A stretch of 64,000 bases of DNA from Lysinibacillus contaminans (GTDB lineage: Bacteria; Bacillota; Bacilli; Bacillales_A; Planococcaceae): positions 1,674,001 through 1,738,000 of the forward strand of contig NZ_LGRV01000003.1 of the NCBI RefSeq assembly GCF_001278945.1. The letters are read 5' to 3'. Position 1 is the first letter of the stretch; each line of letters begins with the position of its first letter. Both the position numbers and the translations under genes were made by a program. This document shows, one piece after another, positions 44,599-53,465 of the stretch. The notes under the pieces were generated by a model. That model was not told the DNA's origin and searched no databases. It was given only the letters and a program-made list of their open reading frames with translations.

Positions 44599-44835
44599 GA
44601 TTTTCAAACTTTTTAAGGACAAATCACTCACAAAAATTTACGCAAGTAGCAACCCATACATCGGAAACATTAGGGATATTCCATCCAAGCAGAAAGGTGA
44701 TGTAAATGAATGGAAATTAATAATCAGTAGAAAAACTACCGTTAGTGTGATAATGGGTCGAAGTACGTATGAAGGCTCTATTGTATCCGGTAGTTATGGC
44801 GTTGAGTATGATGAACCACAAATTGAGGATTAAAC
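44599..44835 (+). pseudogene. 3' remnant of an unknown gene
   Basis: A 78-codon frame without a start codon ends at TAA 44833-44835. It reads ...KIYASSNPYIGNIRDIPSK, KGDVNEWKLIISRKTTVSVIMGRSTYEGSIVSGSYGVEYDEPQIED in separate words, clearly protein-like. Upstream TAG closes the frame. A 5'-truncated gene, family not recognised. Confidence 0.4.
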
Positions 44836-45001
44836 GGAAGATTTTTTGCAGATAGAAAATTAAATTTATTGGGTCTTCACCGTAATCAGTACTTGACTTT
44901 AAATAGAAGTGTTGTTTGGAGTAAGTCCATTTTACTGAACAAAAATTTTTTTCCCCCATATCATAATAGTTGAGACAATTAAACGGTTTAAAGGGGGGTT
45001 A

Positions 45002-45574
45002 ATGATGCATTGGATAACCATAATTTTTATAGGTATAGCCGCTAATTTGGATAATTTAGGAATCGGCTTAGCCTATGGAATTAAACGAACTAAAATTCCT
45101 ATTTCATCAAATTTGACTATTGCCGTTATGTCAATGATCGTCACTTATATTGCGGTAAAAGCTGGAGGAATTATCCTTGAGTACATTTCTGCACATTTAG
45201 CTAGTCTTTTGGGAAGTCTTTTATTATGTGCGATTGGGGTATGGACATTATTGTCTAAGAGATTTTCTAAGACGGAGTTCTTAAAAAATCCTGAACAGTT
45301 TGATGAAGATAAAAATCATATAATTTCTTTCCGCGAATCAATTCCTCTTGGATGTATCTTATGTATAAACTGCCTAGCAAGTGGAATAGCGATTGGTGCG
45401 AATGGAATTTCCGCCATTTGGACCGTTATCTCAATTGGATTCTTTTCAATTGTATGTGTTGGTATCGGTAGCCATTTCGGAGCTTTAATGAGCAAAACAT
45501 TTATTGGCAAGTATTCGACAGCAATTTCTGGATGGTTAATTATTATTATTGGTATTTTCGAGATTTTTGCTTAA
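45002..45574 (+). CDS. ytaF: YtaF-like sporulation membrane protein (MntP-related)
   Basis: 190 residues, six hydrophobic helices in two repeats; the repeat cores read ANLDNLGIGLAYGIKRTKI and INCLASGIAIGANGIS with conserved N/D and G residues like the MntP/DUF204 manganese exporters. A short acidic loop (LKNPEQFDEDKNH) between the repeats and the total length match YtaF, which is described as a sporulation membrane protein. AAAGGGGGG precedes a double ATG (45002 and 45005). Confidence 0.85.
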   Translation: MMHWITIIFIGIAANLDNLGIGLAYGIKRTKIPISSNLTIAVMSMIVTYIAVKAGGIILEYISAHLASLLGSLLLCAIGVWTLLSKRFSKTEFLKNPEQFDEDKNHIISFRESIPLGCILCINCLASGIAIGANGISAIWTVISIGFFSIVCVGIGSHFGALMSKTFIGKYSTAISGWLIIIIGIFEIFA

Positions 45575-45905
45575 TTATACTTCAAATTTTTATACTGCTT
45601 TTTATGAATGAAGGGCCATTAGAATTGATAGTTAGATACAACGATGTTGAAGACACTTTGAGGCCTAAGAACAGTATTTATCTAGGGTAGTCTACTACTT
45701 ATATCCATTTAAACTTTATTGTTGATTTATTCAAAAACAAAGCGTACAGAGTAGGTTATCTGCATCTTCTTCAAACATAGCTCTCCCTTCTTCCGAAGCA
45801 GCAATATTTTACATATTCCGACAGCTTTAGGTCAATTTTCACCGGTAAATTGTTCTCTTTACACGCCTGTTGATTATCTCATTTTATCCAAATAAAAATG
45901 CAAAA

Positions 45906-45973
45906 AAAGAGAGATTCTCATGTGAAATAGTAGTCACCACTATAACATTTTACGAAACGGAGAATCTCTCTTT
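45906..45973 (-). terminator. Long-loop hairpin after the truncated helicase
   Basis: 14-base perfect arms AAAGAGAGATTCTC / GAGAATCTCTCTTT around a 40-base loop; on the minus strand it runs into TTTTTTT. It lies 76 bases after the helicase stop. Could also be a small MITE-like element. The rest of 45575-46049 shows nothing. Confidence 0.5.
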
Positions 45974-46049
45974 GGACAAGCATAACGCGAGATTTACGCT
46001 CATTCAAAAGTTTTTCCCGGACCGAACTTTGAAGTCCTTCTTTTGGTTA

Positions 46050-46892
46050 TTAGTACCCCTCCCTCTCCTCCGCCACTTGTGTAAGCCATGGCTGCACTTC
46101 CCCGTACTTCTGTGCCTTTTGCAATCTCATATTGAAGTAAGCTTGCAGTTCAGGGTCCGTACAGAAGATGAAGCAGCCTTTTTGCCCACGTGTCATCAGT
46201 GTGCGGTAAGTGTTGCGAATGATGGGATCGGCCAGGCGTTTGGCCGCTTCTGGATCTTCCTTCATCATCTTCTTGATGCCTTTAAGTGATTGATCGGTTT
46301 TCGCACGTTTTGTGTGGTCTGTGATGACTTGGCCATTTTCATAGCGTAGATCGTCACCGATAATAACGCCGACATAATCGAACTCAAGTCCTTGTGCTGT
46401 ATGAATGCAGCCGGCCTCACGAACTGAATTGTTTTCAATCGCCCATGTATTATGGATGTTCCAACTAATACCAAAATTGTGTTCAGGGATGATAATGTCG
46501 TGATGATTTGTATCAGTGCGCCCCGCTTTCGGCCATTCCCAACAATACCCTGCCATGATGCGTGATTTATTGTTCCGGCTATTGAGCTGCTCGATTTCAT
46601 GAAGCATCTCATTTGGATCATCAAATACGCGCACATCATAGGCTAGTCCATAATCATGTGTATTCGCCGTTTCACGAATGCCAAGCACATCGTCAAGCCA
46701 GGCAATATAAGCATCAGAGCCGTCACATCTAAACTGAGAAGTCAATTGCCCTGAAATGACCTCTGCCTGAAATTCCTTGGCATACTGTTTGATCAAATCA
46801 ATGCTACCAATATCACTCAGCGTCACCTTTTGGTTTTCTTCAATGAAGAACAGGCTAAACTTCGACGCCTTGATCAGCTCCATCACCTGCAA
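46050..46892 (-). pseudogene. DUF2075 (Schlafen-like) helicase, C-terminal half only
   Basis: 280 residues equal the second half of DUF2075 proteins: ASKFSLFFIEENQKVTLSDIG (Walker B region), LTSQFRCDGSDAYIAWLDDVLG, RIMAGYCWEW, EAGCIHTAQGLEFDYVGVIIG (helicase motif), NTYRTLMTRGQKGCFIFCTD. The usual N-terminal nuclease or Walker A part is missing: the frame closes at a TAG two codons upstream of the first residue. So it cannot hydrolyse ATP as is and is read as a 5'-truncated gene. It sits at the left end of the putative defence island. Confidence 0.75.
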
Positions 46893-46984
46893 TAAGATCT
46901 AATGATATAATTGAAGCGATCGTTCATCTTGTAAAAAAGACCTCGAAAACGTATAATGAGCGTAAGAAATGAATAAATTAAAAA

Positions 46985-47016
46985 AGACTACATGATGGTG
47001 GTACATCATGTAGTCT
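46985..47016 (-). terminator. Terminator of the toxin transcript
   Basis: Perfect 13-base arms AGACTACATGATG / CATCATGTAGTCT with a 6-base loop, then TTTTTT on the minus strand. About 80 bases after the holin-like toxin stop, matching the position of terminators in type I toxin mRNAs. Confidence 0.8.
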
Positions 47017-47102
47017 CGTAATAGCAGGTTCCCACAAAGGGACTGGCTGTTTTCAGGTATATAACCCATCTGAGCCTTTAACTCAAGGATGGGTTATTTT
47101 TT
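47017..47102 (+). ncRNA. Candidate antisense RNA of a type I toxin-antitoxin module
   Basis: On the plus strand a region with GGTTCCCACAAAGGGACTGG ends in a strong terminator: ATAACCCATCTGAG / CTCAxxGATGGGTTAT then TTTTTTAT (47061-47102). The terminator overlaps the last codons of the minus-strand toxin, so the RNA would be complementary to the toxin mRNA 3' part. Promoter not resolved. Inference from arrangement. Confidence 0.45.
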
Positions 47103-47177
47103 ATGGTTAAATGAAAGAATTGAAACAATCAATGCTGCGAATGATACTGCAAACATTAATCCTTCAAATACTGTCAC
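47094..47177 (-). CDS. Holin-like type I toxin peptide, 27 residues
   Basis: GTG at 47177, eight bases after AAAGGGGG. The peptide reads M-T-V-F-E-G-L-M-F-A-V-S-F-A-A-L-I-V-S-I and ends L-S-F-N-H-K-K: one membrane helix with a lysine tail, as in the 'putative holin-like toxin' (TxpA/BsrG-like) group that damages the cell membrane. Upstream in-frame GTGs at 47183 and 47186 are possible starts. Missed by usual ORF cut-offs. A facing antisense unit lies over its 3' end. Confidence 0.65.
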   Translation of the reverse strand: MTVFEGLMFAVSFAALIVSILSFNHKK

Positions 47178-47435
47178 TGGCACCACCCCCTTTCAAAGCG
47201 GGAGTGAGCCAACCACCCTTGAGTCACCTATCTATTATCCCTTAATTATAGCACATACGTTCTATCAATACTATAATATCTATTACATAAAAATCCCATT
47301 AGTCTACATGGTCTTAGTGTGCAAATGTACATATTTAAGTTAGTTTTTTAGATACTTTCATACAGAATATTAAAAACAACAACTAACTTTATAATGATGT
47401 CATGCGGCATTTAAGCAATCAAATTGGTTTTAATT

Positions 47436-48434
47436 TTACAGATATTCTTTTTGTATTGTATCAATTAATTTATTTGCATTTTCCTCACTAATTGAAAACA
47501 TTGTTTGCCTGAAGTTAAATCCTTGTTTGCATATTTCTTTCATCTTAGAAGCTGATAGTGGTTTTTTAAGCTGATAAAAATCTTTCAATGGTGTATAAGT
47601 TTCCGCATTGACAGTATTATCATAATCCTTTTTATAATATACCCCTGTCCCTTTACCAAAACCAACAATGCCATACCCACTTTTATAAAGAAAGACAATA
47701 TCATCTTTTTGTATTTTTTCAATCTTTTCTTGCCAACCTGCATGATATGCGGCAGCCTTTTTCTCACCTAACATTTCCCCTGTTGTGTATGAATTATTTG
47801 AATGGTTGGTGTTTAAGACATACGCATTGCTTTCATATTCTAAATAGCTTTCTAGTGGTGAGTACATATTAAACTCTAAATAATGTTCACCTTCAATTTC
47901 AAATACCCAGTAAACTATAGCGTCAATATTTAAGCCGTTCTTTTTCCAATAGATTATTGCTTCAACAGTTTGTTGATCTAACCCATTTGTCATTACAATA
48001 AAATGCTGCTTATTATTAAATTGTTCAGGAGATAACTGATTAGCATTTTCTTTATTAAAATATTCTTTATGCGCGTCTAATAGGCTTAAGTTGCTTTTAC
48101 TATACTTTGAATATTTTTCATTTAATTCATCATAACTACTATTTCCAAACAATTGACCGTATCTTAAAACTTGAAGTAAATTTTCCTGATTCGACGCCCA
48201 TCTTTTTAATTCAAAAATATATAAATCTCCATTTTTATCAAGAGCTAGTATATCGGGTTCTTCTTGACGACTTCTTTCATTAAATATAGTCATTAAATCT
48301 TTACTGGAAATAAAATCTTGGATGTGTTTGGACACTAGGGATTCTAAGTTCTTTTCAGTCCAACCAATTGATTGCAAACTTACTCGTTTTACTTTTTCAT
48401 AATCTAATTTATTTAAATTTAGTTTGAATAGCAT
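47436..48434 (-). CDS. PD-(D/E)XK nuclease with PUA/EVE-like C-terminal domain
   Basis: 332 residues from ATG 48434 (AAAAGGAGG upstream; the longer frame to 48458 lacks one). The N-terminal part reads EEPDILALDKNGD-LYIFELKRW with D61 and E75-x-K77, the core of a NucS/DUF91-like PD-(D/E)XK nuclease. A central helical region follows, and the C-terminal ~100 residues (KIQKDDIVFLYKSGYGIVGFGKGTG ... FRQTMFSISEENANKLI) resemble PUA/EVE-type domains that read modified bases. Combined, it may be a modification-dependent restriction enzyme (inference). Confidence 0.7.
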   Translation of the reverse strand: MLFKLNLNKLDYEKVKRVSLQSIGWTEKNLESLVSKHIQDFISSKDLMTIFNERSRQEEPDILALDKNGDLYIFELKRWASNQENLLQVLRYGQLFGNSSYDELNEKYSKYSKSNLSLLDAHKEYFNKENANQLSPEQFNNKQHFIVMTNGLDQQTVEAIIYWKKNGLNIDAIVYWVFEIEGEHYLEFNMYSPLESYLEYESNAYVLNTNHSNNSYTTGEMLGEKKAAAYHAGWQEKIEKIQKDDIVFLYKSGYGIVGFGKGTGVYYKKDYDNTVNAETYTPLKDFYQLKKPLSASKMKEICKQGFNFRQTMFSISEENANKLIDTIQKEYL

Positions 48435-48728
48435 AATTAATCCTCCTTTTTCTAACAATTTTCATTATAATAAAAATGTATAAATACGGGTTACATTGAA
48501 ATACATCTCTATTTTTTCTGTAATAACATTTCAAAACGTATCGTTTTAATAGAATCCCCAATTATATATTGAACACCCAAAAACCTTATTAAATCCGAGT
48601 TTGTGGATATTTCAACAATATCCTAACGCGTTCAAATATGTACTAACGATACCGGTGGCCGGGATCATACCGCTACTCCAAAAGGAACAAAATTTTAAGA
48701 TGTACGAATCTAAGGTAAACACTTTCAC

Positions 48729-49721
48729 TTATTCATAAACCATCCTCGGCTCCCACAACACCGTATACCCATTCATAATCGAATAGTCATACAAATCCAC
48801 AAGTTTCTTCTCTTCATATGTATAAAAATCATTTGTCTCCCCTACCACCGAAATAAGGCTTTCATTCCGCTCCAACATGGATTCTAAAAATGTGCGGGTT
48901 GTGATTTTGTCGCTTTTCTTTGTGTTACAGTCGCTGCATGCTAGAACGAGGTTCCATAGGTTGTCGGTTTGTACAAAGCTCCACGGAATAAAATGGTCTA
49001 CATGTGTTTTGCGACGGCTTGTGGATAAATCCTGGTTGCAGTAGAAGCAGCGATTTTGTTCGAATTGCGTAAGAACCTTATAAAAAGACTCTAGGGAACT
49101 GCGCTTGGAAATAATCTCGATTTTAGAAAGTAGACTTATGGTGTTTGTGGCTTCATTTACTTTTTCGAGATACTTTACTAAGTGATAGTTCGTTAGATTG
49201 ATAAGAATTCGTTGGTATTTTTTCATGAATTGGTAGACTGCTGGGTTGAAACGAAAATGCGCTCGTTTGATGTCAAATTCATAAAATATGCCTGCAGTAT
49301 CTCCGTAAAATGCACCAATAACATTTTGCTTGCAGTCGCGCTTTACTTCATTTGTTATCTTTAGCTGTAACGAGTCAGCTAGTTGGTCAAATTGCCAATC
49401 TGAAGGGATACCCTGTTCCTTTGCGTATTTCTTCAAAATCGTTTGTGCGCGAGCTGGTTTATTTTTGTTCGGCGATTGTTCCAAGTCATGATGGATGACC
49501 AAATTCCAATATATCGTCGTGAAAGAATAGAAAATCTGATCATAGCTGAGTGACAAATCATCATCCACATTATACAAATTCTCCAACAACGACTTGAAAA
49601 ACACGTACTTATAAGAAGTAGAGACCGCCGAGCGATAATAAAAATTATTCAAGTGTTGCCAAATGACCTCCTCTGTCACATATTGCTCTCGAATTTCACC
49701 AATTTTCAAATCATGTGACAT
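48729..49721 (-). CDS. HNH endonuclease
   Basis: 330 residues. The HNH/zinc-finger module is at the C-terminal third: C225-x2-C228, H240-V-D-H243, N257, C262-x2-C265 followed by KKSDKI. The N-terminal ~220 residues are helical and unassigned; they may bind a partner or the target. Start ATG 49721 has GGAGG inside the end of the MazG-like gene, with only two bases between stop and start, so the two are translationally coupled. Such lone HNH nucleases occur in restriction or abortive-infection modules. Confidence 0.88.
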   Translation of the reverse strand: MSHDLKIGEIREQYVTEEVIWQHLNNFYYRSAVSTSYKYVFFKSLLENLYNVDDDLSLSYDQIFYSFTTIYWNLVIHHDLEQSPNKNKPARAQTILKKYAKEQGIPSDWQFDQLADSLQLKITNEVKRDCKQNVIGAFYGDTAGIFYEFDIKRAHFRFNPAVYQFMKKYQRILINLTNYHLVKYLEKVNEATNTISLLSKIEIISKRSSLESFYKVLTQFEQNRCFYCNQDLSTSRRKTHVDHFIPWSFVQTDNLWNLVLACSDCNTKKSDKITTRTFLESMLERNESLISVVGETNDFYTYEEKKLVDLYDYSIMNGYTVLWEPRMVYE

Positions 49722-49723
49722 GC

Positions 49724-50047
49724 TCAGTCCTCCACTTCAATTAAATAAACCCCTTCAGCAAATCCCCCACGCTTGTCCTTCTTATGATGACGTACCGCTT
49801 CCAGTTCCTCGTAAGAAAAGCCGTACACTTCAAGTGCCGCATGCATCAGTTCCAAAATATCTGCAAGTTCCTCTATTGCATCCATTTCATTAGCCGCTTG
49901 TTGGAATTCAAGCATCTCTTCCTGCATCTTGTTCTTAATCTCTCCTAAATGTTCGCTAGGAGCTAAAATTCGTGTTGTGCATGTTTTACCGCTTTCTTCA
50001 ACAATATGCGGTATCCTATCTCGTACTAATTTATTGTATACTGGCAT
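49724..50047 (-). CDS. MazG-like nucleoside triphosphate pyrophosphohydrolase
   Basis: 107 residues from ATG 50047 (GGAG upstream; a longer frame to 50086 lacks spacing). It starts with VYNKLVRDRIPHIVEESGK and has the EExxE...EELADILELMHA metal-binding helices of the all-alpha NTP-PPase fold. The VRDRIP start is typical of the phosphoribosyl-ATP diphosphatase-like, prophage and defence-linked subset. It hydrolyses NTPs or modified nucleotides. Coupled to the HNH gene downstream. Confidence 0.88.
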   Translation of the reverse strand: MPVYNKLVRDRIPHIVEESGKTCTTRILAPSEHLGEIKNKMQEEMLEFQQAANEMDAIEELADILELMHAALEVYGFSYEELEAVRHHKKDKRGGFAEGVYLIEVED

Positions 50048-50210
50048 GTTAATCTGTATCTCCTTATTCAATCGCATTAAACGCAAAGCCTCTATAAAAT
50101 GGGTCGCAAATTCTCTTGTATTAAGTTTTGTCGACCGATGTGATGGCTTTTCTATATGAAGTTCTTCATATTATCTTCTAAACAGAAAACCTCCAATTTT
50201 TATACTTACC

Positions 50211-51065
50211 CTACTCCAGTTCACTCAATGCCATTTTAGCCGACAACGCCAACAAGTCCATGTCCTCAATCCTAAAATCCGTACCGAAAAAGATTTGATG
50301 TTCGAATCGATTGGTTGTGCGATTGAATCTTACTTCACCGATTCCTGCAAAGGCAGGTTCAGGGTTTTGATCGGCAAAGTGTTGAATGACGCCAAATTTA
50401 TTTAAGTAGCTGTTATTTTTGGATTCCGCGATAAATGATAGTTCAAATACAATATCAATCTCTTTGTCACTCTCTAGTAGCGTGATCTTTGCAACATCTT
50501 CAATGAGCTCTACTTTTTGAACATAACCCATGACAAGCTTATGTTGATCTATATCATTCTCATTGATTTTCGAGACGTATTTTCTTCGTAAAGGCGGTCT
50601 TTTTCTCTTTAAGCCTTGCCATGTTTCATCATCAAACAATGTTGTTTGTATACCTGTTATTCTTTTGCGCCTTGAGAGCATCGGTTTTTGGAGTGTCACC
50701 GTTGTTCTAGTTACAGTTTTTAAGTTGGGTAACTCTTCTGGAAATCTCATCGCTCGGTAAGCCTTACTTAATGCCTCTTGACGACGTTGGAATTCAAATC
50801 CAACCGTTACATCTGCAATTTGATAATCCCGCCCCACCCATCTTCTTTCAAAATGATACACGCACCCTTCATGATGTGCGTGATATTTCCACGTCCGGAA
50901 ATGTGCCCTATCACTATTTATATACACTAGTTTTGCCGGACAACCAGGTGTTGGACAATATAAAAAACCACGGAAATTATGATCATATAGCTGCTTAGAA
51001 ACTTCCTCAATATTAACTAGCTTTTCCTCTGCATTTTTAACAAGCCTTGCATCAGCAATTAGCAT
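50211..51065 (-). CDS. CoiA-like zinc-ribbon protein, unknown function
   Basis: 284 residues. The N-terminal 75 residues contain FLYCPTPGCPAKLVYINSDRAHFRTWKYHAHHEGCVYHF in pieces: C37-x4-C42, H55-F and H64...C68, resembling the zinc-binding head of CoiA-type and DUF7830-like proteins. A basic linker (TLQKPMLSRRKRITG; KRKRPPLRRKYVSK) follows, then a strand-rich domain of about 110 residues. No catalytic motif is clear. It lies 163 bases upstream of the MazG/HNH pair on the same strand. ATG 51065 has AAAGGGTGA. Confidence 0.55.
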   Translation of the reverse strand: MLIADARLVKNAEEKLVNIEEVSKQLYDHNFRGFLYCPTPGCPAKLVYINSDRAHFRTWKYHAHHEGCVYHFERRWVGRDYQIADVTVGFEFQRRQEALSKAYRAMRFPEELPNLKTVTRTTVTLQKPMLSRRKRITGIQTTLFDDETWQGLKRKRPPLRRKYVSKINENDIDQHKLVMGYVQKVELIEDVAKITLLESDKEIDIVFELSFIAESKNNSYLNKFGVIQHFADQNPEPAFAGIGEVRFNRTTNRFEHQIFFGTDFRIEDMDLLALSAKMALSELE

Positions 51066-51975
51066 ATTAAATCACCCTTTACTCATTCGTATTGGATTAC
51101 AAAAGATGACTGATGTTATGTATGTGGTTGTTCAAATCTATTAATTAATACTATACATTATTTTTCATCTCTATAATCGGAATTTTCTATATGTTCAGTT
51201 AAATCAACAAAGATTAACGCTTCTAACTGTAACTTATCCACCTGCTAAGCCGACTTGATCTTGATTATATAATTGGTATACCCGTTTTTTTGTCTTTATT
51301 AAAAGCGAAGAATCAAATAATATTGTCCTCTTCACGGACAAAAACAACAGAAAAACACCTAAAAAAGTACAAAAACAACTCAATCTAGAACCATATCCGC
51401 TTCTCTGATTGCGCTGCAAAAAATAATAGATAGGATAATTGACTCATACCTTTTCTGCTAAAACAGCCTTTAAATCTACTAAATTCGTTCTGAAAAACGC
51501 CACCAAGCCTTCCTTATATTTTTAAACAATCGGGAACACCCAGCTGTATGTTTATATAACACATGCAAAAATACTCTAGGGAAAATGTTTTTTTTTGGAA
51601 ACACTTTAAAACGCTTATATAGCAGGGCTTGAATATATCTACACAAAGAGTCGCTCACTATTTCTTCAAGAATTAGAGCAGCTAAAAAATACTCTCTCTT
51701 CATTTAAATGAATAAACATTTTTTATTGATCTTTCTTCAAGCCACATTTTTTCTTCATAATGTATCAAGTTCATTTTCGTTTTCTCACAGTGAAATTCTA
51801 ATAGTGACTTCAACAAACTCGAATTTATTCAAACCCTCGATTTCGATATACAACATATTTTTAAATAAGCGTCATTCCAGACCTTTAGTCCCTATTTGGC
51901 ACATATTTATAATTAAGTCGTATATCAATTTTGACAAATAGGCTTTTTGACGTTTGAAAAACCTTTGTGATTCTT
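51066..51975. other. AT-rich gap with coding debris
   Basis: No supported gene. Between 51245 and 51413 a plus-strand frame without start codon ends NIVLFTDKNNRKTPKKVQKQLN-LEPYPLL, protein-like in charge pattern and possibly the 3' end of a lost gene. A 74-residue minus frame (51479-51703) has no ribosome site. The AAACAGCCTTTAAA motif is at 51463. Confidence 0.3.
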
Positions 51976-52665
51976 TCACTTCCCATATTTCTGTTGAATG
52001 GTTTGGATATGTTGTTTTTTTATTTCCTCTGATACTTGCATTTGAGGCAGTAATTTTTTATACATATTTTCTATATCGCCTTGAGTGAAAATTTGCTTTG
52101 CTGATTGTTTTTGTGTTTTGATAAAACGCTTTAAATTGTCGCGCTTTAGTACGTGCACATTTTGGGATGTCACTTCAATTGCTTTTAGCTGGCAACGTTC
52201 GCTAAAGACGATGACCGAATGAATCGATTCGTTCGGTAGCCCAAGGAAATTTTGGATTGCACGGATATGTGTGGCGTTTTGGCGAATTGGATTATAGAAT
52301 TTAAATTTTTTCTTATTAGGCATCGTTTGTGTCCAGTTTTGTTGAGCTTCATTGCCAAAAATCCAGCCGCTATAGTTTTTCGATTCAATAACATATACAC
52401 CTGTTCGATCGATGTATAGTAAATCGAGTTCCGTCATTTCCGCGGAATTTCTTTTGGGTACATAGACATTGACTAATTGCTTATGACTTGTCAGTGCATA
52501 CTTTTCAATAATACGCGATGTTAAATACTCACCGTACCTCCCTTTATTGAAAATGACCGCAAGCATTTTGTTATTCGTTAACTTGTGGTATGCACTACTT
52601 TTAAAATTCTGCTGTTTCACATAAAATATAACGACTATTATGATTAGACATAGCACTAAAAACAT
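51976..52665 (-). CDS. NERD-domain putative nuclease, membrane-anchored
   Basis: 229 residues. Membrane helix at 2-17, then a NERD domain with GRYGEYLTSRII, E79-L-D81, and V-Y-V-I-E94-S-K96, the conserved carboxylate/lysine core of the PD-(D/E)XK-like fold. NERD nucleases occur in defence and DNA-processing genes; a direct role is unproven. ATG 52665 is preceded by GAGGTG. It closes the island on the right. Confidence 0.82.
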   Translation of the reverse strand: MFLVLCLIIIVVIFYVKQQNFKSSAYHKLTNNKMLAVIFNKGRYGEYLTSRIIEKYALTSHKQLVNVYVPKRNSAEMTELDLLYIDRTGVYVIESKNYSGWIFGNEAQQNWTQTMPNKKKFKFYNPIRQNATHIRAIQNFLGLPNESIHSVIVFSERCQLKAIEVTSQNVHVLKRDNLKRFIKTQKQSAKQIFTQGDIENMYKKLLPQMQVSEEIKKQHIQTIQQKYGK

Positions 52666-53011
52666 GTACCCACCTCTTTTCCAATATATTGTAACATCTT
52701 ATACCCTCAGTATCATTATCGATTATTATTACTTATCTTTCGGTAGCCAATGGTAAATGAACAGTGTCTTATTCTCAATGCCAACACAGAACCCCATAAA
52801 TCGCTTCAGCTAGAGAAGGCCACTTATTCAGATTAAAATTCTTTATCATTTCAATTTCCCTCTATTTTTTGTTGATCTACAACACTATATCCAAATCATC
52901 TTTGTTCGACTCGGCAATAACAGGTTCGTCTTATTCAGGTATTTCAATATCGACTGAACCATATACTACGATATACCATTTCAAAATCTCTAGTTTCAAC
53001 TGAGTTTTTCA

Positions 53012-53216
53012 ACATTCACTGGTGAGTTTTCAGCACTTATTTCTTTTATTCAGCGTTCACTGGTGGGTTTTCAGCATTCATTTCTTTTATTCAGCATTCG
53101 CTGGTGGGTTTTCAGCACTCATTTCTTTTATTCAGCATTCGCTGGTGGGTTTTCAGCACTCATTTCTTTTATTCAGCATTCGATGGAGGGTTTTCAGTAC
53201 TCACTTCTTCTATCCA
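53012..53216 (+). repeat. 41-bp tandem repeat, five copies
   Basis: Unit boundaries every 41 bases at 53012, 53053, 53094, 53135 and 53176, with core TTCAGCATTCGCTGGTGGG, TTTTCAGCACTCATTTC, TTTTA; copies 3 and 4 are identical and 1 and 5 diverged; a partial sixth begins at 53217. 41 is not a multiple of three, so coding is not expected. It lies in the gene-free stretch 52666-53465. Confidence 0.9.
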
Positions 53217-53465
53217 ACGCTCACCTAGTTCTTATCTTCAGTCCCCACCCTATTGGAAACTTCAGTAAATAATACTGTCAAAGAAAAAAATATAGCTAGC
53301 TTCAATTTTCCCAACGGTATTTATTATGAAATTTAGCTTTACCGTATCGACCAAGATAATGTTCATTTTGAAATATCCTCTAAATAAAAGTTAAAAAATG
53401 GTATAGATTTTGTATTTACCTGTTGTTATGATGTATGAGAGATTTTCTAAAAAGGAGGTATTTTC

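Noticed and set aside
45870-46289. 139-residue plus-strand frame
   Set aside because: Antisense shadow of the DUF2075 remnant.
51479-51703. 74-residue basic minus-strand frame
   Set aside because: No ribosome site and AT-rich random composition.
51708-51941. 77-residue plus-strand frame
   Set aside because: Phe/Ser-rich translation of AT-rich DNA, no ribosome site.
53012-53216. CRISPR array
   Set aside because: Direct tandem repeat without spacers; 41-base units abut each other and no cas gene is present.
53022-53272. Two Phe-rich repeat proteins across the minisatellite
   Set aside because: The unit is 41 bases, so frames rotate; the frames exist only because the unit lacks stops, no ribosome site.
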